A program made the position numbers and the translations under genes. This document shows, in pieces, positions 55,677-64,000 of a DNA stretch of 64,000 nt. The stretch is from Timema cristinae (Eukaryota > Arthropoda > Insecta > Phasmatodea > Timematidae). Every line of letters begins with the position of its first letter. The stretch's first letter is position 1. The notes under the pieces are model-generated. The model made no database searches. It saw only the letters and a program-made list of their open reading frames with translations, and was not told the DNA's origin. Location: NCBI GenBank assembly GCA_039000515.1, contig JBCFYV010011135.1, positions 23,895,235 to 23,959,234 on the forward strand, written 5' to 3'.

Positions 55677-55969
55677 CTGTCTAAGGGGTAAGGTATCGAA
55701 CTTATGTGCTGTGGTCCAGGGTTCAATCCTCAGTCCTGTTAAGATTTAACTGATTACCAAACCTTTCCTTCACCTCTGACAAGACATCTTGTGAATGTTG
55801 GGGAATGCCAGGCCTCCACCGTGGTTCGGATTCCACGTTAAACTGTAGGTCCTTCATTTCATCTCACAATCACCCTACCATTACACATTAGCGTAAGTGC
55901 GTATAACCCGAACGGGTAGTAAGACGCGGTGCTAATAATAATAATAATAACAATGACTCAAGTCCAAGA
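55677..55969 (+). mobile_element. SINE-A, full length, 9-bp TSD
   Basis: AAGTCCAAG at 55668-55676 and 55970-55978. Head GGTAACCTGGCTGTCTAAGG, box B GGGTTCAATCCTCAG, tail GAACGGGTAGTAAGACGCGG. Confidence 0.92.
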
Positions 55970-55978
55970 CCTATAGGA

Positions 55979-56339
55979 CTAATCTAATGCTTAAACGTGA
56001 TTTCCTCTCCTTTTAGTTATTTATATTCCCATGTCTTCTATCCACCCATCACCAAAATAGCATCATTTCTTCTGTTTATCGCTATATCGTCAAGGTCCTT
56101 AAAAATGTATCTTCGGTCCGGATGCGGGCTGTGGTCCGCCATTTGGTGAACACTACCTCAAACCATTTGATTTAATGAACACCGAAGTGGATTAAAATGA
56201 TTAATAATAAATAAAGTTTTTTTTATCATACTCATCAATAATTTGTATATGAGTTTTAATTTAGATTTTTTTCTATCTTACGGAGATTTTGTGTCAACCT
56301 TGAGTAGAAATCAAATCAGTTAGTATCGAAAAATGATTA
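55979..56339. other. No feature recognised
   Basis: Anonymous, with CTTCGGTCCGGATGCGGGCT (56111-56130) as a small GC-rich patch. Confidence 0.4.
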
Positions 56340-56730
56340 TTTGAACGCACGTGGTAGAAGGCCTCCTACCCTTTTTACTCTATGACCCCGACGCTGGATA
56401 CTGACATAGAAAAGAGGGGGTGGGGAGGGAGACTTGGGCCACCTCCCAGACCAAGATGCCCGCATGTTCTCTAGGCTTAGCGCCACGGCGCAAGCCAAAT
56501 ACCACCCCGTTTCACTCCCCCCCCCCAACCCCCTCCTCAGGGTGTAAGCCACGTCGTTATTCACCGAGGCGTCCCTATGGATGTACCCAGCTGCGTCAGT
56601 TAGGGCCCCTCTACCACCCCCCCCCCCCCCTCTACCGTCACCAAAGTGGTGGGTCAACACGGCCGTGAAACGACGGCTCGTGGGAAGCACTCGCCCTCTC
56701 TTGGGTTGTTTTTGAATTGGATGAGAGACG
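56340..56730. other. GC-rich island with C-runs, unidentified
   Basis: About 390 bp with much higher GC and CpG than its surroundings, C10 at 56517 and C14 at 56617. Both strands stay open (117 codons -, 82 codons +), which GC richness alone can cause. The reverse product is Arg/Gly-rich and unrecognised. Could be a CpG-rich regulatory region, an rDNA-like or foreign fragment, or an exon; I cannot decide. Confidence 0.35.
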
Positions 56731-57011
56731 TGAACTATGACGTAGCTATGTGTACCTCTTTGAACGAGTTTTTACGTCCCTTGGCCTTTCTCTTGATATA
56801 GTGACCACGATAAAAGGGATAGTGTAAGGGTTTTGGTAAAAAATTAAAAGGAAAAAAAAAAATCATACAAATTGAAAATTTAAAAAATTCTATCGTTTCT
56901 TTTGCATATCTCATTCCATAAGTATTCATCGTTTACACTAAAAGGTATCAATATTACTTTGCGTGATTACAGTTTGGTGCAAACACACACACACACATAT
57001 ATATATATACA
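56731..57011. other. A+T-rich DNA, (CA)n/(TA)n
   Basis: (AC)n then (AT)n at 56984-57008, just before the Helitron-like fragment. Confidence 0.5.
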
Positions 57012-57345
57012 TACATACATAAAACTCACTTTGCTTGTTAAGGCTTCGCCCAAACCCCCAATGCGTTTTCTTTGCAAGTGGATGTAAACTAATGTAATTC
57101 CAGAGCCTTTTTTTTTTTATAGGTATTACCGTTTAGCCACAAGAGACCTCCAAAGAAAGGTCCACACCGACTTTAAAGGGTTTCCGCCATTTCGAATTTT
57201 TTTTTCGGGGGTTAAAGGTTAATAATTTTTAACTTTTTTGGAATTTTCCCGTCGGTTACAGGCTAGTAGTTATAAGTATGCCAAATTTCAAGTTTTTTTT
57301 AGATTATCCGGAAGTTGGTAAACATTAATGTCAGCCATAGTAGTA
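57012..57345 (-). mobile_element. Helitron-like fragment (type Y), copy 2
   Basis: Matches 44270-44602 along its length: ACTCACTTTGCTTGTTAAGG, GTAATTCCAGAGC, TTTAGCCACAA, CCGACTTTAAAG, TTTTCCCGTCGGTTACAGGC, GGTAAACATTAATGTCAG. The terminus with TATACTACTATAA is missing. Confidence 0.6.
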
Positions 57346-57620
57346 CAATTGCACGTCTGGGCTACATTATTAGTGCACCCTATTATGTGGTAGAAAGATT
57401 ATCCAGTACTAATGAACCGTTACCTAGAGGACTTTCAAATATACTTTTTGTACATCCTTTTCGGTGGGGACTCTTTTCATGTCCCGATGAGATGAGGTTG
57501 AGTAAAAGGGCGATAGTTAGTATGAGGAACCGCTTAAACCTAGCTTAAGACTAACTAACCAAACCCTGGTGACCATTGGGGTAATTTACCTTTAAAAAAA
57601 ATAATATATATATATATATA
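57346..57620. other. No gene supported; (AT)n at end
   Basis: A 77-codon ORF (57315-57548) overlaps the repeat edge and has no motif. (AT)n at 57602-57622 directly precedes the tRNA-like head. Confidence 0.4.
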
Positions 57621-57624
57621 TCTC

Positions 57625-57715
57625 CAAGGCTCCAGCCGGGAATCGAGCCCGGGACCACCTGGTTCGTTGTCAGGTACACTGACCACTACCACACAAGACT
57701 AGTTGGTGTAGTATA
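57625..57715 (-). mobile_element. tRNA-like (E-type) SINE head, reverse
   Basis: Minus strand: TGTGGTAGTGGTCAGTGTAC (box A region), ACAACGAACCAGG (anticodon-like region), GGGCTCGATTCCCGGCTGGA (box B in a good T-arm). The acceptor stem is not closed and an (AT)n tail follows, so it is a SINE rather than a gene. Related head at 63020-63090. Confidence 0.5.
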
Positions 57716-57789
57716 CAAGAGGGGGTCATAGTGTAATACAACAAGGTAAGTGTAGACAAAATGTACAATCATTTGTTACTAGAACATGT

Positions 57790-58130
57790 AAGGGCATAAA
57801 GCGGCTATATTTTGAATATGCATTTAGAAACATTTTAGAAAGCATTCTAAAAAATGCTTGAAAGTAATGAGTGGTTATGATGAAAGTTAAGACTTAGAAA
57901 AGTTGATCTAGAACAATAGATCAAAAATTAGTTTATAAATTAAACAGTTAATAAAGTGGTAGATGTATTAAGTAAAATTACCACACACAAAAATGTATGA
58001 TATAAATATAATTTTTATGAACAAACATATTGTAAGACATGAACATTTATTTAAAATTATAATGCATCATCATCTCGTTTGAGATTTATATTTTAGTTTG
58101 TAATGCAGTATAATTTTATATTAATGTTCA
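57790..58130. other. A+T-rich DNA, weak similarity to 4.38 kb
   Basis: AGCATTCTAAAAAATGCTTG (small palindrome) and AGTTAAGACTTAGAAAAG resemble 4410-4460. No other signal. Confidence 0.3.
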
Positions 58131-58164
58131 TGTTTTACACTATAGACTACTAATTCTACTTTAC

Positions 58165-58292
58165 CTTCTCTGGACTTGGGGGTTGGGGGGAGGGGGGTAA
58201 ATTGCTTGCCCCAAGACCCGTTGTTCGTGGATTCAATCCCAGCTTGGGTTAGACGGATTTATATTGAATCAGTAAAAAAAAATATATATATA
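58165..58292 (+). mobile_element. SINE-D, 5' part of a split copy
   Basis: Head region with expanded G-runs (GGGGGGTAAATTGCTTGCCC), box B GGATTCAATCCCAGC, then an A/AT-run where SINE-A inserted. Continues at 58601. Confidence 0.65.
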
Positions 58293-58578
58293 TTATTATT
58301 ATTATTATTATTAGCATCGCGTCTTACTACCCGTTCGGGTTATACGCACTTACGCTAATGTGTAATGGTAGGGTGATTGTGAGATGAAATGAAGGACCTA
58401 CAGTTTAACGTGGGATCCGAACCACGGTGGAGACCTGGCATTCCTCACATTCACAAGATGTCTTGTCAGAGGTGAAGGAAGGGTTTGGTAATCAGATAAA
58501 TCTTTGCCGGGACCGAGGATTGAACCCCGGCCGCCAGCACAGAAGTCTGACACCTTACCCCTAGACCACCAGGTCACC
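58293..58578 (-). mobile_element. SINE-A nested in SINE-D
   Basis: (TTA)n AGCATCGCGTCTTACTACCC to CTAGACCACCAGGTCACC, followed by A20. It interrupts SINE-D at its A-rich joint; A-runs on both sides probably represent the TSD. Confidence 0.93.
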
Positions 58579-58600
58579 CAAAAAAAAAAAAAAAAAAAAA

Positions 58601-58900
58601 GTGGCACGACTTCCTTCGTAGAGTAAGTAAAGCCATTAATCTGTTCTCATGTCGATTAAGGCATGTTCAATAAACCTTGGAAGCTATGTGAAAATAACTT
58701 TTCTTGGCAAAATTGGTAGAATCTTTTGCGCTCGCTCATAAGGAATTTGGTGTGAACTTTCTGAACTCTCTAGTGCATGGTATTTCTACCAGATGGTGCA
58801 GACGGCACTAACCAGACCCAAGGGCTGAGTGTATGTAGAGCACCAGATGGATGGAAATCACATCACACTAATCATCTGGTTGTTGATTTAAGAAGAAGAT
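58601..58900 (+). mobile_element. SINE-D, 3' part of the split copy
   Basis: GGCACGACTTCCTTCGTAGA, TATTTCTACCAGATGGTGCA, CGGCACTAACCAG and CATCTGGTTGTTGATTTAAG match 18100-18425. Confidence 0.7.
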
Positions 58901-59489
58901 TAAAGATAGCTATCCTATTATGTGTTTTGTTTAGTCTGATAAATATTGTCTAACCTTTTGTGCGATTAGATTGCTCTAATCTTTTATTAAAAAAACAAAC
59001 TATGCGGCCCAAATTCTACAATTCGCCAAGGATGCCAAAGTGCTTTAGTACCAGCCCTAGAGCGTGTAGTTTTAGGGGAAGACGGATTCTATTGGACCAC
59101 AAGGGTGGCCTACATGCTGCATGACGTCATCGTGACGCGGAACGAAGCTCTCTCTCTTTCTCTCCCCTTTCCGTGTTACTGTTAATCGTGATGACCGAGT
59201 CCGACCGTGGATTCCCCGCGTTAGGGAAGAACCAATGATGACCCTGGAAATGAGCTTTGGGAATAGGGGTGGGGGATAAATACGTGGGTAGTTTAATCCC
59301 CCCCACCCCTCCCTATATTTTCTATCCTGCTTCCTTTCCCCTCTGGTATCGATTCACCCTCTATGACATGGAGGTAAAGTTCGTTCGCCTTAGGAGTGGT
59401 AGTAACTGATAACGAGCAAAATATTTGTATTGTAAACATTGTTTGAAGGTCACTAATGTTAACCTATGTGGAAATAAATATTATTTTCT
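58901..59489. other. CpG-richer patch with CRE palindrome
   Basis: TGACGTCA at 59122-59129 within GCATGACGTCATCGTGACGC, then C/T-rich DNA and CCGAGTCCGACCGTGGATTC. A regulatory role is possible but unproven; no ORF. Confidence 0.35.
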
Positions 59490-60160
59490 TTGTAATAATA
59501 TATTATCAATCAAAAGGGTTAATAAACACTTATAATAACACTTTCTAAGGATTATTGTATAATTGGGTTTTTCTGTAACTTATAGAAAAAAACAAAAAAT
59601 GTAATTAAAAACTACTATATTTTTTGTTTCGTGGTTATGGCAACAAGATATATTATAGTGCATGAAATATTAAATTAAAAAAAATACTATATTCACACAT
59701 GTCTTGTTATAAATGACAACTGAAATAAATGAATGTTTTTTTTTAGAACGTAGAGAAAGAATCATACAAAATATTAGTTACATAAAACTATTTTTATTTT
59801 GTAAACACGTGATCATTGACACAACAGAACACGGTTTGTATGACGTCATCAAACATCCTTGATTAGGATGGTTACGCCTTATTAACTTATGAAGGAGAAA
59901 GTAGAATTTTAGAAGGTCTCATTTGTAAAGATTTTTTTTTTTAAAGCTAACCACAAACGCTGCTTTTACACACACATATAAAATAATATAGGAATGGTTA
60001 TTTTTATACGTCGGTTTTTCAAAAAAGTAAAAATTAAAAACGTATAAAAGGCAAAACATAATTAAAATAAATTGTTTGTTGTGAAAGTTGTGACTGCCAA
60101 AAGTGACAAATCAACAAATGGCTTGGCGGATGGATACATGCAAGTAGATCTGGTAGCTTG
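59490..60160 (+). repeat. Dispersed family W, copy 2
   Basis: Uninterrupted relative of 26490-27400, including GGTTTGTATGACGTCATCAA with TGACGTCA at 59841-59848. The 119-codon ORF at 60072-60431 starts inside it and is not supported. Confidence 0.6.
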
Positions 60161-60594
60161 TGCTAGATATAAGGCTTCCTCGCTCACTTCCGAGGTAGTG
60201 TTGTATTTTGCTCAGATGCATCCGCTTCATAGATCTTCTAGGTTTATTTTAGGTACGTGTGTGATTTTTTATTTTACTGTCGTGTTTTCAATAATTTTAC
60301 ACAAGTTAGAAGGGCTGTTAAAGAAAAAAAAATGTAGTATCACCACCCGTCCTACTGCGGGCCCCAAAATGTCAGGATGGTTAGCGGGCAAGGAAATAGA
60401 CGGTGGCAAAAAAAGATGTGTGGGTTCGTAATTTATAGACGGATTTGGTTTTTAGGGTTTATTAATAGCACTACGCACTACTAGAAAATGTGATGTTATA
60501 AACAAGTTACAAAACGATATAAAAGGTTTGACTTAGGAGCTCGCGAAAAAAAAAACTGGTTTAGTAAAAAATACTTAACCGATGGCACTGACTG
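60161..60594. other. No gene supported
   Basis: Open frame to 60431 only through chance; composition changes abruptly around the lysine run. Otherwise anonymous. Confidence 0.35.
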
Positions 60595-60599
60595 ATACG

Positions 60600-60705
60600 C
60601 AATGTGATTCCTCATGGATTCGAACCCCGCTACTCTGGGGCACGACGGTTCTCCTCCAGCACAAGTACCCGATGAGCTGACGTTCTATCTAGCCTGCACA
60701 GCCCC
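60600..60705 (-). mobile_element. tRNA-like (E-type) head, reverse
   Basis: Minus strand: AACGTCAGCTCATCGGGTAC (box A), GCGGGGTTCGAATCCATGAG (box B). Body not recognised. Single copy. Confidence 0.4.
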
Positions 60706-62030
60706 AAAACGGGTGGAGTGACCCCCTAGTACAGATACTATTTTGTCAGCCTCGATAGATAAAAAACAGAACCATATATATCTTACAAAAGAATCGGTCC
60801 AAATGCTAAGAACAACGTTGACATATTGTTTTGAGTTGTCAGCAGTTGTTTCGTCATAATATTTAATAACTGATCGTAACAAGTTTAACTTTATCAGTTA
60901 TATCGTTCGCTTCTTTCGACACTATAATGTTAACTTTAACAATCGCCCCAAATTAGGGTAGGGCGGTTACAGTAGCTTATAATGAGCGCCGAATAAATCG
61001 TGTCTGTAAGATCAAACCACGGATATACACGGTATAATATAAACAAAAAAGAACTACAGATAAATTAGAATAACACCAAAAAGAACCTAATTTTTAGAAA
61101 ATAAACTCACAACTTTGTGCTGTCAACATTGATAGTATTTTAGTTTGTTAATAATAATACTTAAAGCTATTGATAAAATACATTAAGTTTTGGATAATTT
61201 TACATTGGTTGATTCGAAAAATTGGATAAAATTTTTATCGTAGCTATATCAATGTTAAAAAAATAACATTTTATTCAAATTTTTGAGGGAAATATTTCGA
61301 TAATTCAAAACTTAAACATTATAAATTGTTTTATAGTTTCTACTAATTTCGATACTATCTTGACGATGGCGGAACCATAACAGATGGAGAGATTCTTGAA
61401 GAAGTAAAGGACAAAAATATCCAAGAATCCTCTGATTAAGAAGACAGCACAAATATCCAAAGCAAAAGAACTAATACCATCCGTTTCTGAAGAATTTGCA
61501 ACTATGGAAAACCTGAGAAGATTCACTGAATCCGAACCAGACATAAGAGACAATAATTTAATGAAATAGCGACCTTGAAAGTTTTATTTATTGTGTCAAA
61601 ATAAGCAAACTTTGTAATATTTATTTAGCGATGAATACGCTTCAATATATTTTCAATAGTGATACATTAATTTATCGGGATAGTAAATTAATTAAAAGGC
61701 TAGGATCTGTTAAAACAAATGTAAATGAAAAAGTTTGCTAAACAATAAATGTGATTACAAATGCAAATTCTAAGTTTATATTTACAAAAAAAAAAATCTC
61801 AACTATTTAGCTGTAAGTCAATAAATTATTAGTTTTTTTTACCTTGTTTGCTGTTTTGTAAAGAGATTAAATACATGAACAAATAATGCTAGTTAGACTA
61901 TTTCTTACAAGCAAGGAAAATTAATATTTCCACAAGTATGCCATTATTGTAAATGCTATGTCAGGTAAACGTATGTAATCCTCGTTTAACCTGAAGAATA
62001 GCAGGCTAACCTTGTCCGGTTCACTGTACA
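60706..62030. other. A+T-rich DNA, no gene supported
   Basis: Reverse ORFs 60685-60882 and 61305-61553 (82 codons) show no motif. No shared repeat seen. Confidence 0.4.
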
Positions 62031-62036
62031 GGGTGT

Positions 62037-62560
62037 TGGAAAATCATAGCCCAAACTGCACATATAGCTTGTTTTAAATAAAACGTAATACAAAATCCCT
62101 GTACACTTACATCAGAAAACTATGCTTATACCATTAATTGTGCGGGAGAGCAAAGCTGTACAAACATGCGTGTACAACAAGTTGCATAGGAGCTAGGCGT
62201 GCGACAATACACATGTAATAATGGCAAGCACTTTCTGTGATGTAGGATCGTTAATTTGACTCTCAGGACGTATTTGCATTTCTAGATCGGACTGGTGGAT
62301 TGTTTACTATTAATTGTGTTATGTTTTGCTGCCATGCTCCAAGATGTCAAGGTGTGTAGTGCCACGCACCTAACTACTATGCAACCTGTTGTACACGCAC
62401 GCTTGAACAGCTTTGCTTTCCCTGTGCTGTACGCCGAAACTTTGAACACAACTTAATAGTACTAGTATAGCTTCTCGGATGTAATTGCAAAGGGATTTAA
62501 GATTACGTTTCGTTCAAACAAGTAATATGTGCAGTTTAGGTTATGAGTTTTCAAATATCC
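62037..62560. mobile_element. Foldback element with about 200-bp arms
   Basis: The left arm (62037-62225) and right arm (62340-62560) are inverted complements at roughly 75% by eye. Landmarks on the left: AAACTGCACATATAGCTTGT, GAGAGCAAAGCTGTACAAAC, TGTACAACAAGTTGCATAGG. The right arm carries the complements (ACAAGTAATATGTGCAGTTT, CAACCTGTTGTACACGCACG). The centre of about 115 bp is unrelated. The left end TGTACAGGGTGTTGGAAAAT resembles TACAGGGTG-type insect transposon ends. Not related in sequence to family F. Confidence 0.7.
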
Positions 62561-62789
62561 TTAATATATATGTATAATATATGAATACAATGTATTTAGG
62601 TCTTTTTATACGTATTCATGTGCTATGTTGATTTAATTATAATTATATGGGCCCTAATCGTATTTGGTATAGTCTTGATATAATAAAACTAAATATGTAT
62701 ATTATATTTGCAAAATATTCTTAGTTACTATTTTGATTTAGGAAAACCCTAGTTTTTTACATCACCAGCCACCACTGTCACAGAATTTG

Positions 62790-62905
62790 ACCAAAGACTT
62801 TTTCTCCTCATTTAAAAAGTTAATGTCCAAATTTAATTATGCCCACGACAAATATTCAAGAACTGTTGATATTACTATGGGTATAGAATCAAACTCATCA
62901 TCAAC
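62790..62905. mobile_element. Partial foldback family F
   Basis: TTCTCCTCATTTAAAAAGTT (loop) and ACGACAAATATTCAAGAACT, GTTGATAT match the loop and right arm of 34545-34850. Confidence 0.55.
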
Positions 62906-63017
62906 TGTTTCCAGCCTGTGACCGGGTAAGTTTAGTAAAACTCCTCCATTTTCCTTTATCCTTCCACCATTATTCCTCCTATAATATATTCCATTCTTTT
63001 CCTCTAACTTGTACCCT

Positions 63018-63092
63018 AACCACTCCCGTGGTGTAGTTGCCACTTCACCTGGCTACGAACCTAAAGGTCCTGGACTCGATTCCCAGCTGATA
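63018..63092 (+). mobile_element. tRNA-like (E-type) SINE head
   Basis: CTCCCGTGGTGTAGTTGCCA with box A TGGTGTAGTTG, CTACGAACC, GGACTCGATTCCCAGCTG as box B. Same layout as 57625-57715. No closed acceptor stem, so not a functional tRNA. Confidence 0.45.
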
Positions 63093-63197
63093 CCTTCGAT
63101 ATTTTTCTCTAAGATGAATCACCCCAACGGTCACTATGGTTTGGTCAATTAGGCTTAAGTTAGTTTTAAGGATTTTTTTACTGGTTCCACACCCTTA

Positions 63198-63842
63198 TAC
63201 TATCACCATCATACTCACTATCACCCTCATACTCACTATCATTCTCTTACTATCACCATCATACTCACTATCACCCTCATACTCACTATCATTCTCTTAC
63301 TATCACCATCATACTCACTATCACCCTCATACTCACTATCACCCTCATACTCACTATCATTCTCTTACTATCACCATCATACTCACTATCACCTCTACTC
63401 ACTATCACCCTCATACTCACTATCATTCTCTTACTATCACCATCATACTCACTATCACCATCATACTCACTATCACCCTCATACTCACTATCATTCTCTT
63501 ACTATCACCATCATACTCACTATCACCCTCATACTCACTATCACCCTCATACTCACTATCATCTCTTACTATCACCATCATACTCACTATCACCCTCGTA
63601 CTCACTATCACCCTCATACTCACTATCATTCTCTTACTATCACCATCATACTCACTATCACCCTCATACTCACTATCATTCTCTTACTATCACCATCATA
63701 CTCACTATCACCCTCGTACTCACTTTCACCCTCATACTCACTATCATTCTCTTACTATCACCATCATACTCACTATCACCCTCATACTCACTATCATTCT
63801 CTTACTATCACCATCATACTCACCATCACCATTATACTCACC
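63198..63842 (+). repeat. Higher-order minisatellite (18/18/14, 50-bp unit)
   Basis: The basic 18-bp unit is CTATCACC(A/C)TCATACTCA; a shortened 14-bp variant is CTATCATTCTCTTA. They combine into a 50-bp higher-order unit repeated about 12 times, sometimes with an extra 18-mer (68 bp). Because 50 is not a multiple of 3, an open 269-codon frame cycles through all three phases of the repeat. It is not a gene. Confidence 0.95.
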
Positions 63843-64000
63843 TCATCTCATCAGAACATGGAAAGGATGTACTATTAGTACATCCGGGCGTCCCCAGGGA
63901 AACGGTACATTAGTACTGGATAATATTTCCAATAATGGGCTATGACTAGTGTATCCCAGACGTGCAGTATTATCTTGTAAATTTTCTACCATCTGAACCT
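63843..64000. other. Unique flank of the array
   Basis: Short non-repetitive sequence running to the window end. Contains GTACTATTAGTACAT (imperfect palindrome). No gene visible. Confidence 0.4.

Noticed and set aside
56337..56690. 117-codon reverse frame, Arg/Gly-rich
   Set aside because: GC-rich DNA has few stops on either strand; an 82-codon frame runs opposite. Reported only as a GC-rich island.
57625..57715. tRNA-Val-like gene on the minus strand
   Set aside because: T-arm is good, but the anticodon and acceptor stems do not close; followed by (AT)n. Treated as a SINE head.
60072..60431. 119-codon open frame starting in family W
   Set aside because: Begins in a dispersed repeat and has no recognisable domain.
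63136..63945. Longest open frame of the window (269 codons, Thr/Ile/Leu/Ser/His-rich)
   Set aside because: It is the translation of an 18/14-bp minisatellite cycling through all frames. Not a protein gene.

Overview
This window looks like repeat-dominated, A+T-rich (by eye about 65%) insect nuclear DNA. I found no intact protein-coding gene, rRNA, functional tRNA or CRISPR array. The open reading frames are short, low in complexity or inside repeats. The best taxon guess is a stick insect, perhaps Timema (about 0.5). It rests only on my memory that peptide strings such as [19 protein letters not shown] (reverse strand of a SINE, about 21.4 kb) and VLTDSSPLTADSFEK (about 4.0 kb) recur in gene predictions from that genus. 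No search was possible.

The main content is tRNA-derived SINEs. SINE-A has a GACCTGG head, is about 265-285 bp long and has 13 copies. SINE-B has a CCTCGGTGGCGTAGTTGGCTAACGCG head, is about 255 bp long and has 8 copies. SINE-C has a Ser/Leu-tRNA-like head ATGGTCTAAGGCGTCACTCTCG; it is older, with about 12 copies. All three end in one common 3' tail with a short hairpin (ACCCGAACGGGT) and GACG(C/T)GGTGCTAA, followed by (TAA)n or AT-rich DNA. SINE-D has a different tail, and a few single tRNA-like heads (E) also occur. Several copies have perfect 9-17 bp target-site duplications (TSDs).

Other mobile DNA includes two non-autonomous hAT elements (29441-30209 and 43647-45180); Helitrons, one with textbook ends (22158-22630); three kinds of long inverted-repeat foldback elements; and degenerate C-terminal coding relics of RTE-like or other LINEs (15.1-15.6, 36.4-36.7 and 48.0-48.2 kb). 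Unclassified dispersed families are named X, Z, W and G here. Family X has four copies, which serve as an empty-site ruler for dating the SINE insertions inside it.

Tandem arrays: a 34-bp minisatellite (3.1-3.6 kb), a 46-bp array (38.36-39.36 kb) that appears to be built from the 3' coding end of a LINE, a 50-bp higher-order array (63.2-63.8 kb), and smaller ones at 11.7, 15.6, 18.2 and 26.1 kb.

Layout: 0-4 kb SINE pairs and minisatellite; 4-9.7 kb mostly anonymous A+T-rich DNA; 9.7-32 kb SINEs, Helitrons, hAT and foldbacks; 32-39 kb anonymous DNA, a LINE relic and the 46-bp array; 39-49.6 kb the densest nested-transposon block; 49.6-54 kb mostly anonymous; 54-64 kb SINEs, a GC-rich island, foldbacks and the terminal array. 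The only hints of host gene structure are two CpG-richer, promoter-like segments on the + strand: 46555-46760 (CACGTG, CCAAT, NRF-1-like palindrome) and 54030-54220 (ending in a good splice-donor sequence).
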